Origin: Brevundimonas subvibrioides
GTDB taxonomy: Bacteria > Pseudomonadota > Alphaproteobacteria > Caulobacterales > Caulobacteraceae
Direction of reading: 5' to 3'
Assembly (NCBI GenBank): GCA_002280475.1
Contig: NCEB01000008.1
Coordinates: 1-64,000, forward strand
DNA: 64,000 nt
In this document: in pieces, positions 33,220 to 41,115 of the stretch
Layout of the letters: every line of letters begins with the position of its first letter
How positions within the stretch are numbered: position 1 is the first letter of the stretch
The notes under the pieces: model-generated
What the model saw: only the letters and a program-made list of their open reading frames with translations
Databases searched by the model: none
Told to the model about the DNA's origin: nothing
Program-made: the position numbers and the translations under genes

Positions 33220-33636
33220 ATGCAAACCCTGGTCATCGAAGGCTATCTGGCCGCCGAACCCTCCATTCTGTCGGCCCAGGGCTCGGGCAAGAAGCGCGCG
33301 AGCTTCCGCGTGCTGGAGACGACCCGCTTCAGGAAGGCGGATGGCACGCCCGGTGAACGGACAACCGGCTTCAACTGCGTCTGCTTCAACGAGGCGACGG
33401 CGGAGAAATACATCGAAGCGTTCGCGCGGAAAGGCACCCGGGTGGTCGTCCAGGGCCATGTCGAGAACGACAGCTGGACGGGTCGCGACAATGTCGAGCA
33501 CTACGACCTCAGGCTCGTCGTCGCCGACCTGCGGTTGAAGAACCGCCGTGACCCCGCCGAGCCGCAACGCGACCATCCGGTTCAGGTCGAGGAGACCGCC
33601 GACCGATACGATCTGAGCGACGACATTCCGTTCTGA
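33220..33636 (+). CDS. ssb: Single-strand DNA-binding protein
   Basis: Protein of 138 residues with the SSB OB fold (MQTLVIEGYLAAEPSI, ASFRVLETTRFRKADG, TTGFNCVCFNEATAEKYIEAFARKGTRVVVQGHVE) and the functional C-terminal tip DDIPF used for binding partner proteins. The ATG at 33220 follows AAGGAGA. It protects single-stranded DNA during transfer or replication of the element. A terminator follows. Confidence 0.92.
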   Translation: MQTLVIEGYLAAEPSILSAQGSGKKRASFRVLETTRFRKADGTPGERTTGFNCVCFNEATAEKYIEAFARKGTRVVVQGHVENDSWTGRDNVEHYDLRLVVADLRLKNRRDPAEPQRDHPVQVEETADRYDLSDDIPF

Positions 33637-33654
33637 TCGCCTCATCGACGGCAG

Positions 33655-33680
33655 CGGCCCCGTGCGCGAGCGCGGGGCCG
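33655..33680 (+). terminator. Terminator after ssb
   Basis: Inverted repeat CGGCCCCG / CGGGGCCG around a 10-nt loop, followed by TTTCC, 18 nt past the ssb stop codon. Confidence 0.7.
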
Positions 33681-34041
33681 TTTCCAATTCGGCGAGTGCC
33701 CGGGCCGAGACATCGGCCGTCAGGGCGAACCTTCCAGCGTGGACCGGTCCCCGATCGCGCGGCGCGGCGGCTCGCCGCCACGACGGATCGGCAGATCGTT
33801 GTCCCGTCTTCCGTCTCGGCGCGACGGCGCCGATCGGTGTCGTCGTCGCATAGGGCGACGACGACCTGCCCCCACACAACGCCCTCCGAGTTTGTCACGG
33901 CACCCCGGAAGTCAACGGCTTCGCCGTTCCCCTTCGCGCAGGGCAAGCGGCCCTTCGCTCCGGTGACTGCCAGGGACCCCACCGTGCCGAAACTCGGGGT
34001 CGTCGCGCATGGGGCGCTCGGCAGTCTCAAGGAATCTTCCA
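33681..34041. other. Intergenic, no gene supported
   Basis: A 361-nt gap between the ssb terminator and the DUF2493 gene. Open frames here do not resemble proteins. It should hold the promoter of the DUF2493 gene; no clear -35/-10 pair was found. Confidence 0.4.
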
Positions 34042-34980
34042 ATGACCCACTCAACCCTCTTCGTCTCCGCCTCTCAGAAGTCCGACTCGGCCTTCGACGA
34101 TCTGTCGGCGTCGCTCAGCGATCCCCGACCGCATCCGACCGAGGACGCCCTGGTTCAGCTCGGGCGAGCGCTCATGACCGAGTTGGTGGATCTAATCTCG
34201 GACACGGCTCTCGAGGACTATCAGACCATCATCGGCGAGGCGCTCATCGGCGCCTTCCACTCCGCGGCCGGCCGGATCGAGCGGGACGCGGACCGGGCCC
34301 GCGATACGATGCGATCGCTCGATCGGGACTTCGACGGATCCGAGGCGGCCGACACCGAGCTTCAGGAAGCGACGGCGAAGGCTCGCGCGGGGGACGCGGC
34401 GACCCAGGCCTGCGAGCTCATCCGCGACGCCGCCTCTCAGGCCTGGACGGTGGCCACGGGCGAGGTCTGGACGGCCTGGCGGGGATCCCGGCGTGGCACG
34501 CACCTGACAGCGGCCCAGCTGGAAGCCAAACAGGCGATCCAGGCGATCCGGGCCCGGCGGTCGGGAGAGGCTGATCCGGGCGGTCCGGTGATCGCCTTCC
34601 GCGGAGCTCCGACGGCGAACAGCGTCGAGGACGCGGGTCGGATCTTCGATGCCCTGAACTGGGCCCGGCAGGAGTGGCCCGACATGGCGCTCGCGACCAC
34701 GGGCGCGAAAGGCTCCGAGAAGCTGGCCATAAAATGGGCCCAGCAGAAGGGCGTGAAACTGATCCTAGCCCGCGCCGACTTCGATGCGCACGGCAAGGCG
34801 GCGCCGTTCCGGGCCAACGACGCACTGATCGCCCTCGAGCCGGCGGTGTGCCTCACCCTGGTGCATTCGGTGGATCGAACCCGCGCGATCGACCGGGCCT
34901 TTGGTCCCGCGCTGAACCTCGCTCAGAAGGCCCTGGAGAATGGGCTTCGACATGTCTCCATAAAAGCTCGGGCAGCGTGA
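34042..34980 (+). CDS. DUF2493 (SLOG-like) ICE protein
   Basis: Protein of 312 residues. The N-terminal half is helical and acidic; the C-terminal half carries the DUF2493 nucleotide-binding-like fold: VIAFRGAPTANSVEDAGRIFDALN, ALATTGAKGSEKLAIKWAQQKGVKLILA and RANDALIALEPAVCLTLVHS. DUF2493 belongs to the SLOG superfamily, some members of which sense nucleotide ligands in conflict systems; the role in ICEs is unknown. The ATG at 34042 follows AAGGAA. A terminator follows at 35003. Confidence 0.88.
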   Translation: MTHSTLFVSASQKSDSAFDDLSASLSDPRPHPTEDALVQLGRALMTELVDLISDTALEDYQTIIGEALIGAFHSAAGRIERDADRARDTMRSLDRDFDGSEAADTELQEATAKARAGDAATQACELIRDAASQAWTVATGEVWTAWRGSRRGTHLTAAQLEAKQAIQAIRARRSGEADPGGPVIAFRGAPTANSVEDAGRIFDALNWARQEWPDMALATTGAKGSEKLAIKWAQQKGVKLILARADFDAHGKAAPFRANDALIALEPAVCLTLVHSVDRTRAIDRAFGPALNLAQKALENGLRHVSIKARAA

Positions 34981-35002
34981 GGCTCCCAGGCCCGATCGAT
35001 GG

Positions 35003-35028
35003 ACCCGCTCGGCTTTGGCCGGGCGGGT
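35003..35028 (+). terminator. Terminator after DUF2493 gene
   Basis: Stem ACCCGCTCGGC / GCCGGGCGGGT (one mismatch) with a 4-nt loop, followed by TTTCTT, 22 nt past the stop codon. Confidence 0.75.
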
Positions 35029-35268
35029 TTCTTCGTTTGGCCGTCGCGCGCCAGGGAGGGACCCGGGCACGGCCCACCTGCCTTCGATGTGATCTGTATT
35101 GGTTTGTATTGATGACGGTTTGCGTGGTCTCTCGGATGTTATTGAGGGCAAGATAAAAGAGACTCGTTGCGCCCTTGGCTTGGCGCGTATGTTCAAGGTC
35201 TTAGCGCAGCCGATCTGAATTCAGGCAAGTCCCACTGACTTGTTCAGGCAGAAGGGAGAAACGAGCTC
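35029..35268 (+). promoter_or_regulatory. AT-richer leader of relaxase gene; possible promoter/oriT
   Basis: This gap is much more AT-rich than its surroundings around 35,085-35,160 and contains a direct repeat of TGTATTG. Origins of transfer usually lie next to the relaxase gene, so this is the best place for one, but I cannot point to a nic site. Confidence 0.35.
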
Positions 35269-36513
35269 ATGCTGGTGCAAGATCTTCTTGATGATCGGCT
35301 GACGAGCACCAGCGACGGCGAGGCTCGCGAGGCAGGCTCCATAAGGCTGCCGCAGACCCTGAAACGAGACAGTGCAAGCGCACGCATCGGACTGCTCCAG
35401 CGATTGGCGGCTTCGCGTCTGTTCGCGCGTGGCAATCGATCCGGCGTGCTCAAGTCAGCGCAGACCCGCTCCGGTCGGTCTTTTCGGCTGGATGTCCGTC
35501 AGAGCGTCATCGTCAAGGCGATGGTGTCACGACATGCCGGACGTGGCGCAGAGCGGGCCGCAGGTCTGACCCGACATATTTCCTACCTCGGGCGGCACGG
35601 GGCGGGTCAGGAAGGGGCCCGGCCGGAGTTCTTCGACCGCGATCAAGACGGGCTCGACCCAACCGCATGCGCCACCGACTGGGCTACGGATCGCCATCAC
35701 TTCCGACTGATCATCTCTCCGGAACATGGGGACCGCATCGCCGACCTGCGCGACTATGTGCGCGCCGTCATGGCGCGCGTGTGCGAGGACCTGGGCCAGC
35801 GAAGTCTCGCGTGGGTGGCGACCTGTCACTTCGATACGGAGAAGCCGCACGCCCATGTGGTGGTGCGGGGTCGCAAGGATAACGGCAAGGACCTCGTCAT
35901 TCCCCGCGACTACATCGCCTACGGCATCCGCGGCCGAGCTCAGGAGGTCGCGCAGGAGCGACTCGGAGATTTGTCTCGCGTCGATGCCGAACGGCGGGTC
36001 TGGTCGCAAACCGCGGCGGATCGCTTCACCGGCCTGGATCGACGCTTGCTCGAGGCGGCCGATCCAGACGGAAGGGTCACGGACGGGGTCGGGACCGGAG
36101 CCTGGCAAGCCCTGTCCCGAGGGCGGCTTCGTCATCTGGAGGGGCTTGGGCTCGCGGCGCCGATCACGGGCGGCTATCGCCTCAGCCGAGAACTGGAACC
36201 TCGCTTGAGGCGTCTCCAGTTCGATAAGGATATGATCCGAACGATGCACGCGCGCCGCCTCTCTGGGGTCCGTGATATCCGGAGCCTGACAGCTCAACCG
36301 GTGAACGGCCGGGTTGTGAGCAGCGGCCACCACGACGAGCTCGGTGCTGCGCCTTTCGTCGTCGTCCGCGATGAGGCGGGCACCGAGTTCTATGCCCGGC
36401 TAAATGCGAGGGGACCGGGACTTCAGATCGGGGAGCAGGTCCGGCTAAACCCGACCCCCGCTGGGACGGTTCTCGTTCGGCCGTCACCCAGGGGACTCGG
36501 CTCGGAACTGTAG
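35269..36513 (+). CDS. VirD2/TraI-type relaxase, short form
   Basis: Relaxase of 414 residues. The histidine metal site is intact: His187, His194 and His196 in ATCHFDTEKPHAHVVVRG, with the preceding RHHFRLIISPEHG motif. After the catalytic domain come RGRLRHLEGLGLAAPITGGYRLSRELEPRLRRL and the first part of the DUF3363-like region. Relatives of this ICE type are, from memory, usually well over 500 residues, so this one looks shortened at the C-terminus; it ends about 150 nt before the tRNA-Ser gene. The ATG at 35269 has GGGAGA at 9 nt. The N-terminal 60 residues are unlike the relatives I recall. Confidence 0.85.
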   Translation: MLVQDLLDDRLTSTSDGEAREAGSIRLPQTLKRDSASARIGLLQRLAASRLFARGNRSGVLKSAQTRSGRSFRLDVRQSVIVKAMVSRHAGRGAERAAGLTRHISYLGRHGAGQEGARPEFFDRDQDGLDPTACATDWATDRHHFRLIISPEHGDRIADLRDYVRAVMARVCEDLGQRSLAWVATCHFDTEKPHAHVVVRGRKDNGKDLVIPRDYIAYGIRGRAQEVAQERLGDLSRVDAERRVWSQTAADRFTGLDRRLLEAADPDGRVTDGVGTGAWQALSRGRLRHLEGLGLAAPITGGYRLSRELEPRLRRLQFDKDMIRTMHARRLSGVRDIRSLTAQPVNGRVVSSGHHDELGAAPFVVVRDEAGTEFYARLNARGPGLQIGEQVRLNPTPAGTVLVRPSPRGLGSEL

Positions 36514-36660
36514 CGAAACCTAGGGCCTGCATCCGTCCGCGACGCGATCTGCAGGTCCGAAAGAGACCAAATGAAACCGCCTGCTGCCGCTCATTTTTTG
36601 GCGGGCTATTTGGGGGGTGATCTCAAAATATTCCAAAAAACCCTGTAAAATCAATGGCCG

Positions 36661-36750
36661 TGGCGGACAGGGTGGGATTCGAACCCACGGTAGGCTTCCA
36701 CCTACGGCGGTTTTCAAGACCGCTGCCTTAAACCACTCGGCCACCTGTCC
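36661..36750 (-). tRNA. tRNA-Ser (UGA)
   Basis: Class II tRNA of 90 nt with CCA encoded (TGG on the plus strand at 36661-36663). The acceptor stem GGACAGG pairs with the 3' CCTGTCC, the anticodon loop is CTTGAAA (anticodon UGA), there is a long variable arm typical of serine, and the T-arm GGGTTCGAATCCC is standard. Its 3' end faces the mobile block, the usual orientation for an ICE attachment site. Confidence 0.97.
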
Positions 36751-36818
36751 GGCGGGCAGGGGATAGCAGCGAAGGTGGCGTTAACCAAAACGGAAATCGC
36801 GGGCGCGATGCTGGGCCC

Positions 36819-37628
36819 ATGTTCCGACGGTTCTCTTCGCTGACAGCCGCCTTGCGCGGCCTGGGCCTGCTGATCGCGGCGGCGAGCCTCGCGGCGTGCG
36901 CGGGAGGGGCTGGCGCGGGGCGACCGACGGTCGCCGCCATGCCGGTGGTAACCGATCCGGCACCGATCGTTTCGGGCACCATGCGGCCCTACCAGATCCG
37001 GGGGCGCTGGTATCGGCCCGAAGAGCAGCCTTCCTATGACGAGACGGGTCTGGCCTCCTGGTACGGGGACCCGTTCCACGGTAGGCCGACCGCGACGGGC
37101 GAGCGGTTCGACATGAACGCCCTGACTGCGGCCCACAAGACCTTGCCGCTGCCGGGACTGGTTGAGGTCACCAATCTGGCCAACGGTCGGCGCGTGGTGC
37201 TGCGCGTCAACGATCGCGGGCCGTTCGTGGACGCGCGAATCATCGACCTGTCGCGCGGCGCGGCCGAGGCGCTGGACCTGCTGAGCCGGGGCGTCGGCGA
37301 GGTTCGGGTGCGGTATCTGGGCCGGGCCCCGAGGCTGGGCGGCGGCCAGAGACTGCAGACCGCCGAGGCTACCGCACCGCCGCGCCCCAATGCCCCGACG
37401 GCTTCGGGCCAGACCTTCTGGGTCGAGGTGGCGGAGTATCCCGATCCCGGCGCGGCCCGGGCGACCGCCAGCCGGGTCGGGGCCCGCGCCCAGGTGCAGG
37501 CCGCGACGACCGGCACCAAGTTTCGCGTCATCACCGGTCCCTGGCCCGACGCCGCCGCCGCCGAACAGGCCCGGCAGGCGAGCCTGGCCCTCGGTTTCGG
37601 CTCGGCCCGGCTGATTCCCTCGGGTTGA
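36819..37628 (+). CDS. rlpA: RlpA-like septal lytic transglycosylase lipoprotein
   Basis: Lipoprotein of 269 residues with a lipobox (SLAAC, Cys27) and a double-psi beta-barrel: [49 protein letters not shown] and [14 protein letters not shown], including the catalytic-type Asp in NDRGPF. The C-terminal part resembles a SPOR peptidoglycan-binding domain ([23 protein letters not shown]...[10 protein letters not shown]). It acts at the outer membrane and septum on denuded glycan strands. First gene on the chromosome side of the tRNA, 59 nt before tmk. Confidence 0.92.
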   Translation: MFRRFSSLTAALRGLGLLIAAASLAACAGGAGAGRPTVAAMPVVTDPAPIVSGTMRPYQIRGRWYRPEEQPSYDETGLASWYGDPFHGRPTATGERFDMNALTAAHKTLPLPGLVEVTNLANGRRVVLRVNDRGPFVDARIIDLSRGAAEALDLLSRGVGEVRVRYLGRAPRLGGGQRLQTAEATAPPRPNAPTASGQTFWVEVAEYPDPGAARATASRVGARAQVQAATTGTKFRVITGPWPDAAAAEQARQASLALGFGSARLIPSG

Positions 37629-37687
37629 GCCGCATTTAGGCCCGCTGCGGCCTTGGCCCGGGGCGTCGGCCCCGCCATTGTGCGGCC

Positions 37688-38311
37688 GTGACTCGTGGAA
37701 AATTCATCACGTTCGAAGGCGGGGAGGGGACCGGCAAGTCCACCCAGGCCGCGCGTCTGGTCGATCGGCTGGCGGCGACGGGGATCGATGTCCTGCGCAC
37801 CCGCGAACCCGGTGGATCGCCCGGGGCCGAGGCGATCCGGGATCTGGTCGTATCCGGCAGCGCCGATCGCTGGTCGGTGCGCACCGAACTCCTGCTCATG
37901 TATGCGGCGCGGTCCGATCATCTGGAGCGGACGATTGGTCCCGCGCTGGATCAGGGGCGGTGGGTCGTCTGCGACCGGTTCGCCGATTCCAGCCGCGTCT
38001 ATCAGGGCCTGGCCGGTGGGGCCGATCTCGCGCTGATCGAACACATTGACGCCGCTGTGGTGGGCGCGCGCCAGCCCGACCTGACGCTGGTCTTCGACCT
38101 GCCGTTCGAACTGGGCCTGCAAAGGGCGCTGGGGCGGGGGGCGGCGGAGACGCGATTTGAGACCAAGGGATCCGCGTTCCATGGACGGCTGCGCGACGGG
38201 TTCCGCGCCGTCGTCGAGGCCCATTCCGAACGGTGCCGGCTGATCGATGCCGGGGGCGAGCCCGATGCCGTGGCCGCGCGGGTCTGGGCGGCGGTGGAAT
38301 CTCTGCTGTGA
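37688..38311 (+). CDS. tmk: Thymidylate kinase
   Basis: Phosphorylates dTMP to dTDP. The protein of 207 residues has P-loop FEGGEGTGKST, the DR(Y/F)-type motif CDRFADSSRVYQG, and TREPGGSPGAE. The GTG at 37688 is the only sensible start. The stop overlaps the GTG of holB by 3 nt, giving a coupled tmk-holB-tatD-MBL operon typical of Caulobacterales. Confidence 0.95.
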   Translation: MTRGKFITFEGGEGTGKSTQAARLVDRLAATGIDVLRTREPGGSPGAEAIRDLVVSGSADRWSVRTELLLMYAARSDHLERTIGPALDQGRWVVCDRFADSSRVYQGLAGGADLALIEHIDAAVVGARQPDLTLVFDLPFELGLQRALGRGAAETRFETKGSAFHGRLRDGFRAVVEAHSERCRLIDAGGEPDAVAARVWAAVESLL

Positions 38312-39288
38312 GCCCGCATCCCCGCGACCGGTTCGACCAGATGCCCGCCGAAGCCGCGGAACGCGCCTTCGTCGACGCCAGAGACCGCGGGCGGCTGCAC
38401 CACGCCTGGCTTTTGTGCGGGCCCGAGGGGATCGGCAAGGCGACCTTCGCCTATCGCGCGGCGCGGTCGCTGTTGGGCGCGCGATCAGACCTGTCGCGGG
38501 GACCGCTGGGCGCGTCGCCGGGAGATCCCGTCAGCCAGCTGATCTCGGCCCAGTCCCATCCCGATCTGCTGGCGCTCGAGCGGTTGACCGAGGGCGGCAA
38601 GACCAAGAAGTCGATCTCGGTCGATCAGGCGCGCGACCTGCCGGAGTTCTTCTCCAAGAGTCCTTCTCAGGCCCCCTATCGCGTGGCCATCATCGATGCC
38701 GCCGATGATCTGAATCCCAATGCTGCCAACGCCTTGCTCAAGGTTCTTGAGGAGCCGCCTGAGCGAGGCGTCCTGTTCCTGGTGACCCACGCGCCGGGTC
38801 GACTGCTACCCACCATCCGGTCCCGCTGCCGACGCCTGACGTTTTCGGCCCTGTCCCAGCCAGCGTTGGCCGATCTGGTGGAGCGGCAGACGGAGCTCTC
38901 GGCCGACGAGGCCGCGCGGATCGCCGGAATGGCGCGCGGATCACCTGGCGCGGCCCTGGCGCTGGCCACGGCCACCAGCCTGACCCTGGATGAACTGGCG
39001 CGCCGCTGGGTCGCGGGCGGGCCGATCGACGCGGCCGAAGCCCTGTCGGTCGCGGACGGGTTTCGCGGGGCCGAGGGACAGGCACGGTTCGAGGCCCTGA
39101 TGGACCGGCTGTCGGCCGCCGTGCGCGAGCGGGCGCTGGACGCCGGGGGCAGGGGAGAGGCCTGGGCCGAACTTTGGGGGCGGTTGAGCGACCTGCCGGA
39201 TCGGGCCGCGGCGGTGAATCTGGATCGCGCCGACCTGCTGGCGGCTGCGCTGGCGGATTTGGGGCGCACAAAGGCCATGGCCGCCTGA
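38308..39288 (+). CDS. holB: DNA polymerase III delta-prime subunit
   Basis: Clamp-loader subunit of 326 residues. It has the AAA+ core with P-loop-like GPEGIGKATFAYRAA, SVDQARDLPEFFSKSP, IIDAADDLNPNAANALLKVLEEPPERGVLFLVTH and the sensor-1-type arginine segment TIRSRCRRLTF. It loads the beta clamp together with tau/gamma and delta. The GTG start at 38308 overlaps the tmk stop. The stop shares a base with the tatD ATG (TGATG). Confidence 0.93.
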   Translation: MSPHPRDRFDQMPAEAAERAFVDARDRGRLHHAWLLCGPEGIGKATFAYRAARSLLGARSDLSRGPLGASPGDPVSQLISAQSHPDLLALERLTEGGKTKKSISVDQARDLPEFFSKSPSQAPYRVAIIDAADDLNPNAANALLKVLEEPPERGVLFLVTHAPGRLLPTIRSRCRRLTFSALSQPALADLVERQTELSADEAARIAGMARGSPGAALALATATSLTLDELARRWVAGGPIDAAEALSVADGFRGAEGQARFEALMDRLSAAVRERALDAGGRGEAWAELWGRLSDLPDRAAAVNLDRADLLAAALADLGRTKAMAA

Positions 39289-40076
39289 TGCTGATCGACA
39301 GCCATGTCAATCTCCACGCGCCCCAGTTCGATGCGGACCGGAAGGACGTCATCCAGCGCGCGCGCGACGCCGGCGTCGAGATGATGGTCGAAATCTCCGA
39401 CAAGCTCTCGACCTTCGAGGCCACACATGCCCTGGCCATGGCTCACCCGGACATCTGGTGCACGGTCGGGGTCCATCCGCACGAGGCCAAGGATCATCTG
39501 GATGTGACGGCTCAGCATCTGGTGGATCTGGCCCGGCGGCCCCGGGTGGTCGGCATCGGCGAGTGCGGGCTTGATTTCCACTATGACCTCAGCCCGCGGG
39601 ATCAGCAGGAGGCGGTGTTTCGCGCCCATTGCGCGGCCGCCCGGTCGACGGGCCTGCCGCTGGTGGTCCACACCCGCGAGGCGGACGACCGGATGGCCGC
39701 GATCCTGACGGAAGAACAGGCTGACGGCCCTTTCCGTTTATTGATGCATTGCTACACCAGTGGCCAGGAACTCGCTGACAAGGCCCAGGAAATGGGAGCC
39801 TGGTTTTCGGTGTCCGGCATCGCGACATTCAAGGCCGCCGAGGATGTGCGCGCGGTCGTCCGCACCCTGCCCGCCGACCGGATCATCGTCGAGACCGACT
39901 GTCCCTATCTGGCTCCAGTGCCGCATCGCGGGCGTCGAAACGAGCCGGCCTATATCGGCCATGTCCTGCAGGCGCTCGCGGATATCCGGGGCTGGTCGCG
40001 GGAGGAGGCGGACGCACGGACGACGGACGCTTTCTTCGGTCTGTTCGACCGAATTCCGAGGCCGGCGGATCGATGA
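39288..40076 (+). CDS. tatD: TatD-family metal hydrolase with altered HxH motif
   Basis: TatD-type DNase/hydrolase of 262 residues: TVGVHPHEAKD, GIGECGLDFHYD, PLVVHTREAD, LLMHCYTS and IIVETDCPYLAPVPHRGRRNEP are all conserved metal and active-site segments. The first motif, normally DSHxH, is DSHVNLH here, so the second His of HxH is Asn. I recall similar sequences in Caulobacter relatives, so this may be a lineage feature rather than a defect. Translationally coupled to holB and to the MBL gene (ATGA overlap). Confidence 0.92.
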   Translation: MLIDSHVNLHAPQFDADRKDVIQRARDAGVEMMVEISDKLSTFEATHALAMAHPDIWCTVGVHPHEAKDHLDVTAQHLVDLARRPRVVGIGECGLDFHYDLSPRDQQEAVFRAHCAAARSTGLPLVVHTREADDRMAAILTEEQADGPFRLLMHCYTSGQELADKAQEMGAWFSVSGIATFKAAEDVRAVVRTLPADRIIVETDCPYLAPVPHRGRRNEPAYIGHVLQALADIRGWSREEADARTTDAFFGLFDRIPRPADR

Positions 40077-40876
40077 GCGGAGAGCTGGAAATCATCATCC
40101 TGGGCAGCGGCTCGTCCGGCGGCGTGCCTCGCGGGGACGGCGACTGGGGAGCGTGTGATCCGGCCGAGCCGCGCAACCGGCGCACCCGCTGCTCCATGTT
40201 GGCGCGACGGCATGGTCAGGACGGCGAGACCACGGTGCTGATCGACACGTCTCCGGACCTGCGCGAACAGATGCTGGCGGCCCAGGTCACCCAGATCGAC
40301 GCGGTGCTCTACACCCACGACCATGCGGACCAGACCCACGGCGTCGATGACCTGCGCGTCTTCGCCCTGAGGCGCAGGAAGCGGGTTCCAGCCTGGATGG
40401 ACGGGCCAACGCGCACGGCGCTGACCGGTCGCTTCGACTATATCTTCGAGTCCAAGGAGGGCTATCCGGCGATCGTCGAAGCCCTTGATCTGCCGGCGGA
40501 CGGGGTGGCCTGGCGGATCGACGGACCTGGCGGACCGATCCCGGTAACGACGTTCGATCAGGCGCACGGGCCGATCCGGTCGGTCGGCTATCGGCTGGGT
40601 CCGGTGGCGTATTCCAGCGATGTGTCCGACCTGACGCCTGAGGCTCTCGACGCGGTTCGCGGTTGCGAGCTCTGGATCGTCGACGCGCTGCGCTGGACGG
40701 CGCACGGCACCCACGCCAACGTCGATCAGGCTCTGGCGTGGATCGCGGCGGCGAACGCCCAGAAGGCCGTGCTGACGAATCTCCATATCGATCTGGATTA
40801 CAGAGCCTTGGATGCATTGGTTCCTGAGAACGTCGAGGTGGCGCATGACGGCTGGCGTGCCGTCCTGCCACTCTGA
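40073..40876 (+). CDS. MBL-fold metallohydrolase (PhnP-like)
   Basis: Metallo-beta-lactamase-fold enzyme of 267 residues. It opens with IIILGSGSSGGVPR and CSMLARR, as in PhnP-type phosphodiesterases, and has the metal motif YTHDHADQTHGVDD plus later ligands YSSDVSDLT and LTNLHIDLDY. Likely a cyclic or nucleotide phosphodiesterase; substrate not known. It overlaps the tatD stop by 4 nt. Confidence 0.9.
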   Translation: MSGELEIIILGSGSSGGVPRGDGDWGACDPAEPRNRRTRCSMLARRHGQDGETTVLIDTSPDLREQMLAAQVTQIDAVLYTHDHADQTHGVDDLRVFALRRRKRVPAWMDGPTRTALTGRFDYIFESKEGYPAIVEALDLPADGVAWRIDGPGGPIPVTTFDQAHGPIRSVGYRLGPVAYSSDVSDLTPEALDAVRGCELWIVDALRWTAHGTHANVDQALAWIAAANAQKAVLTNLHIDLDYRALDALVPENVEVAHDGWRAVLPL

Positions 40877-40901
40877 CAATGCTGTATATTTCGCATAATA
40901 T
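40873..40901 (+). promoter_or_regulatory. Putative sigma-70 promoter for DUF3606 gene
   Basis: CTGACA at 40873-40878 and TAATAT at 40896-40901 with a 17-nt spacer, in an AT-rich stretch unusual for this GC-rich genome, about 29 nt before the DUF3606 ATG. Confidence 0.65.
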
Positions 40902-40929
40902 ATCTTAGGCGATAAACGGAGACACCCTC

Positions 40930-41112
40930 ATGGCCGGCCTCAAGGACAAGCGCGGCTTCATCGACAAGGACCGCCTCGACCTCTCCGAGCGTCAGGCGGT
41001 CGAGTACTGGATGAAGCGCTGGGGCGTCACGCGCGAGCAGATCACCGCCGCCCACAGGAAGGCCGGCCGCATGGTCAAGGACATCGCCGCCGAGCTCGGC
41101 AAGAAGCGCTGA
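40930..41112 (+). CDS. DUF3606 small protein
   Basis: Protein of 60 residues, rich in Lys and Arg: DRLDLSERQAVEYWMKRWGVTREQITAAHRKAGRMVKDIAAEL is the full DUF3606 domain. Function is unknown; its size and charge fit a small DNA-associated or stress protein. An ACGGAGA ribosome site precedes the ATG, and a good sigma-70 promoter is visible. Convergent with lpd, 3 nt between stops. Confidence 0.88.
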   Translation: MAGLKDKRGFIDKDRLDLSERQAVEYWMKRWGVTREQITAAHRKAGRMVKDIAAELGKKR

Positions 41113-41115
41113 CCC

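Larger units (their letters stand above)
11480..36660. mobile_element. Decayed integrative/conjugative element (approximate extent)
   Basis: This block contains coupling protein, TrbB, relaxase, RadC, ParB-like, Toprim, giant methylase-helicase, SSB and DUF2493 genes, a set that travels together in alphaproteobacterial ICEs, and it stops at the 3' end of a tRNA-Ser gene, a classic integration site. The trb operon ends after trbB, no integrase is seen, and an IS fragment and gene remnants are present, so self-transfer looks lost. The right edge is fairly secure; the left edge is a guess, and whether the lasso operon is cargo is inference. Confidence 0.5.
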
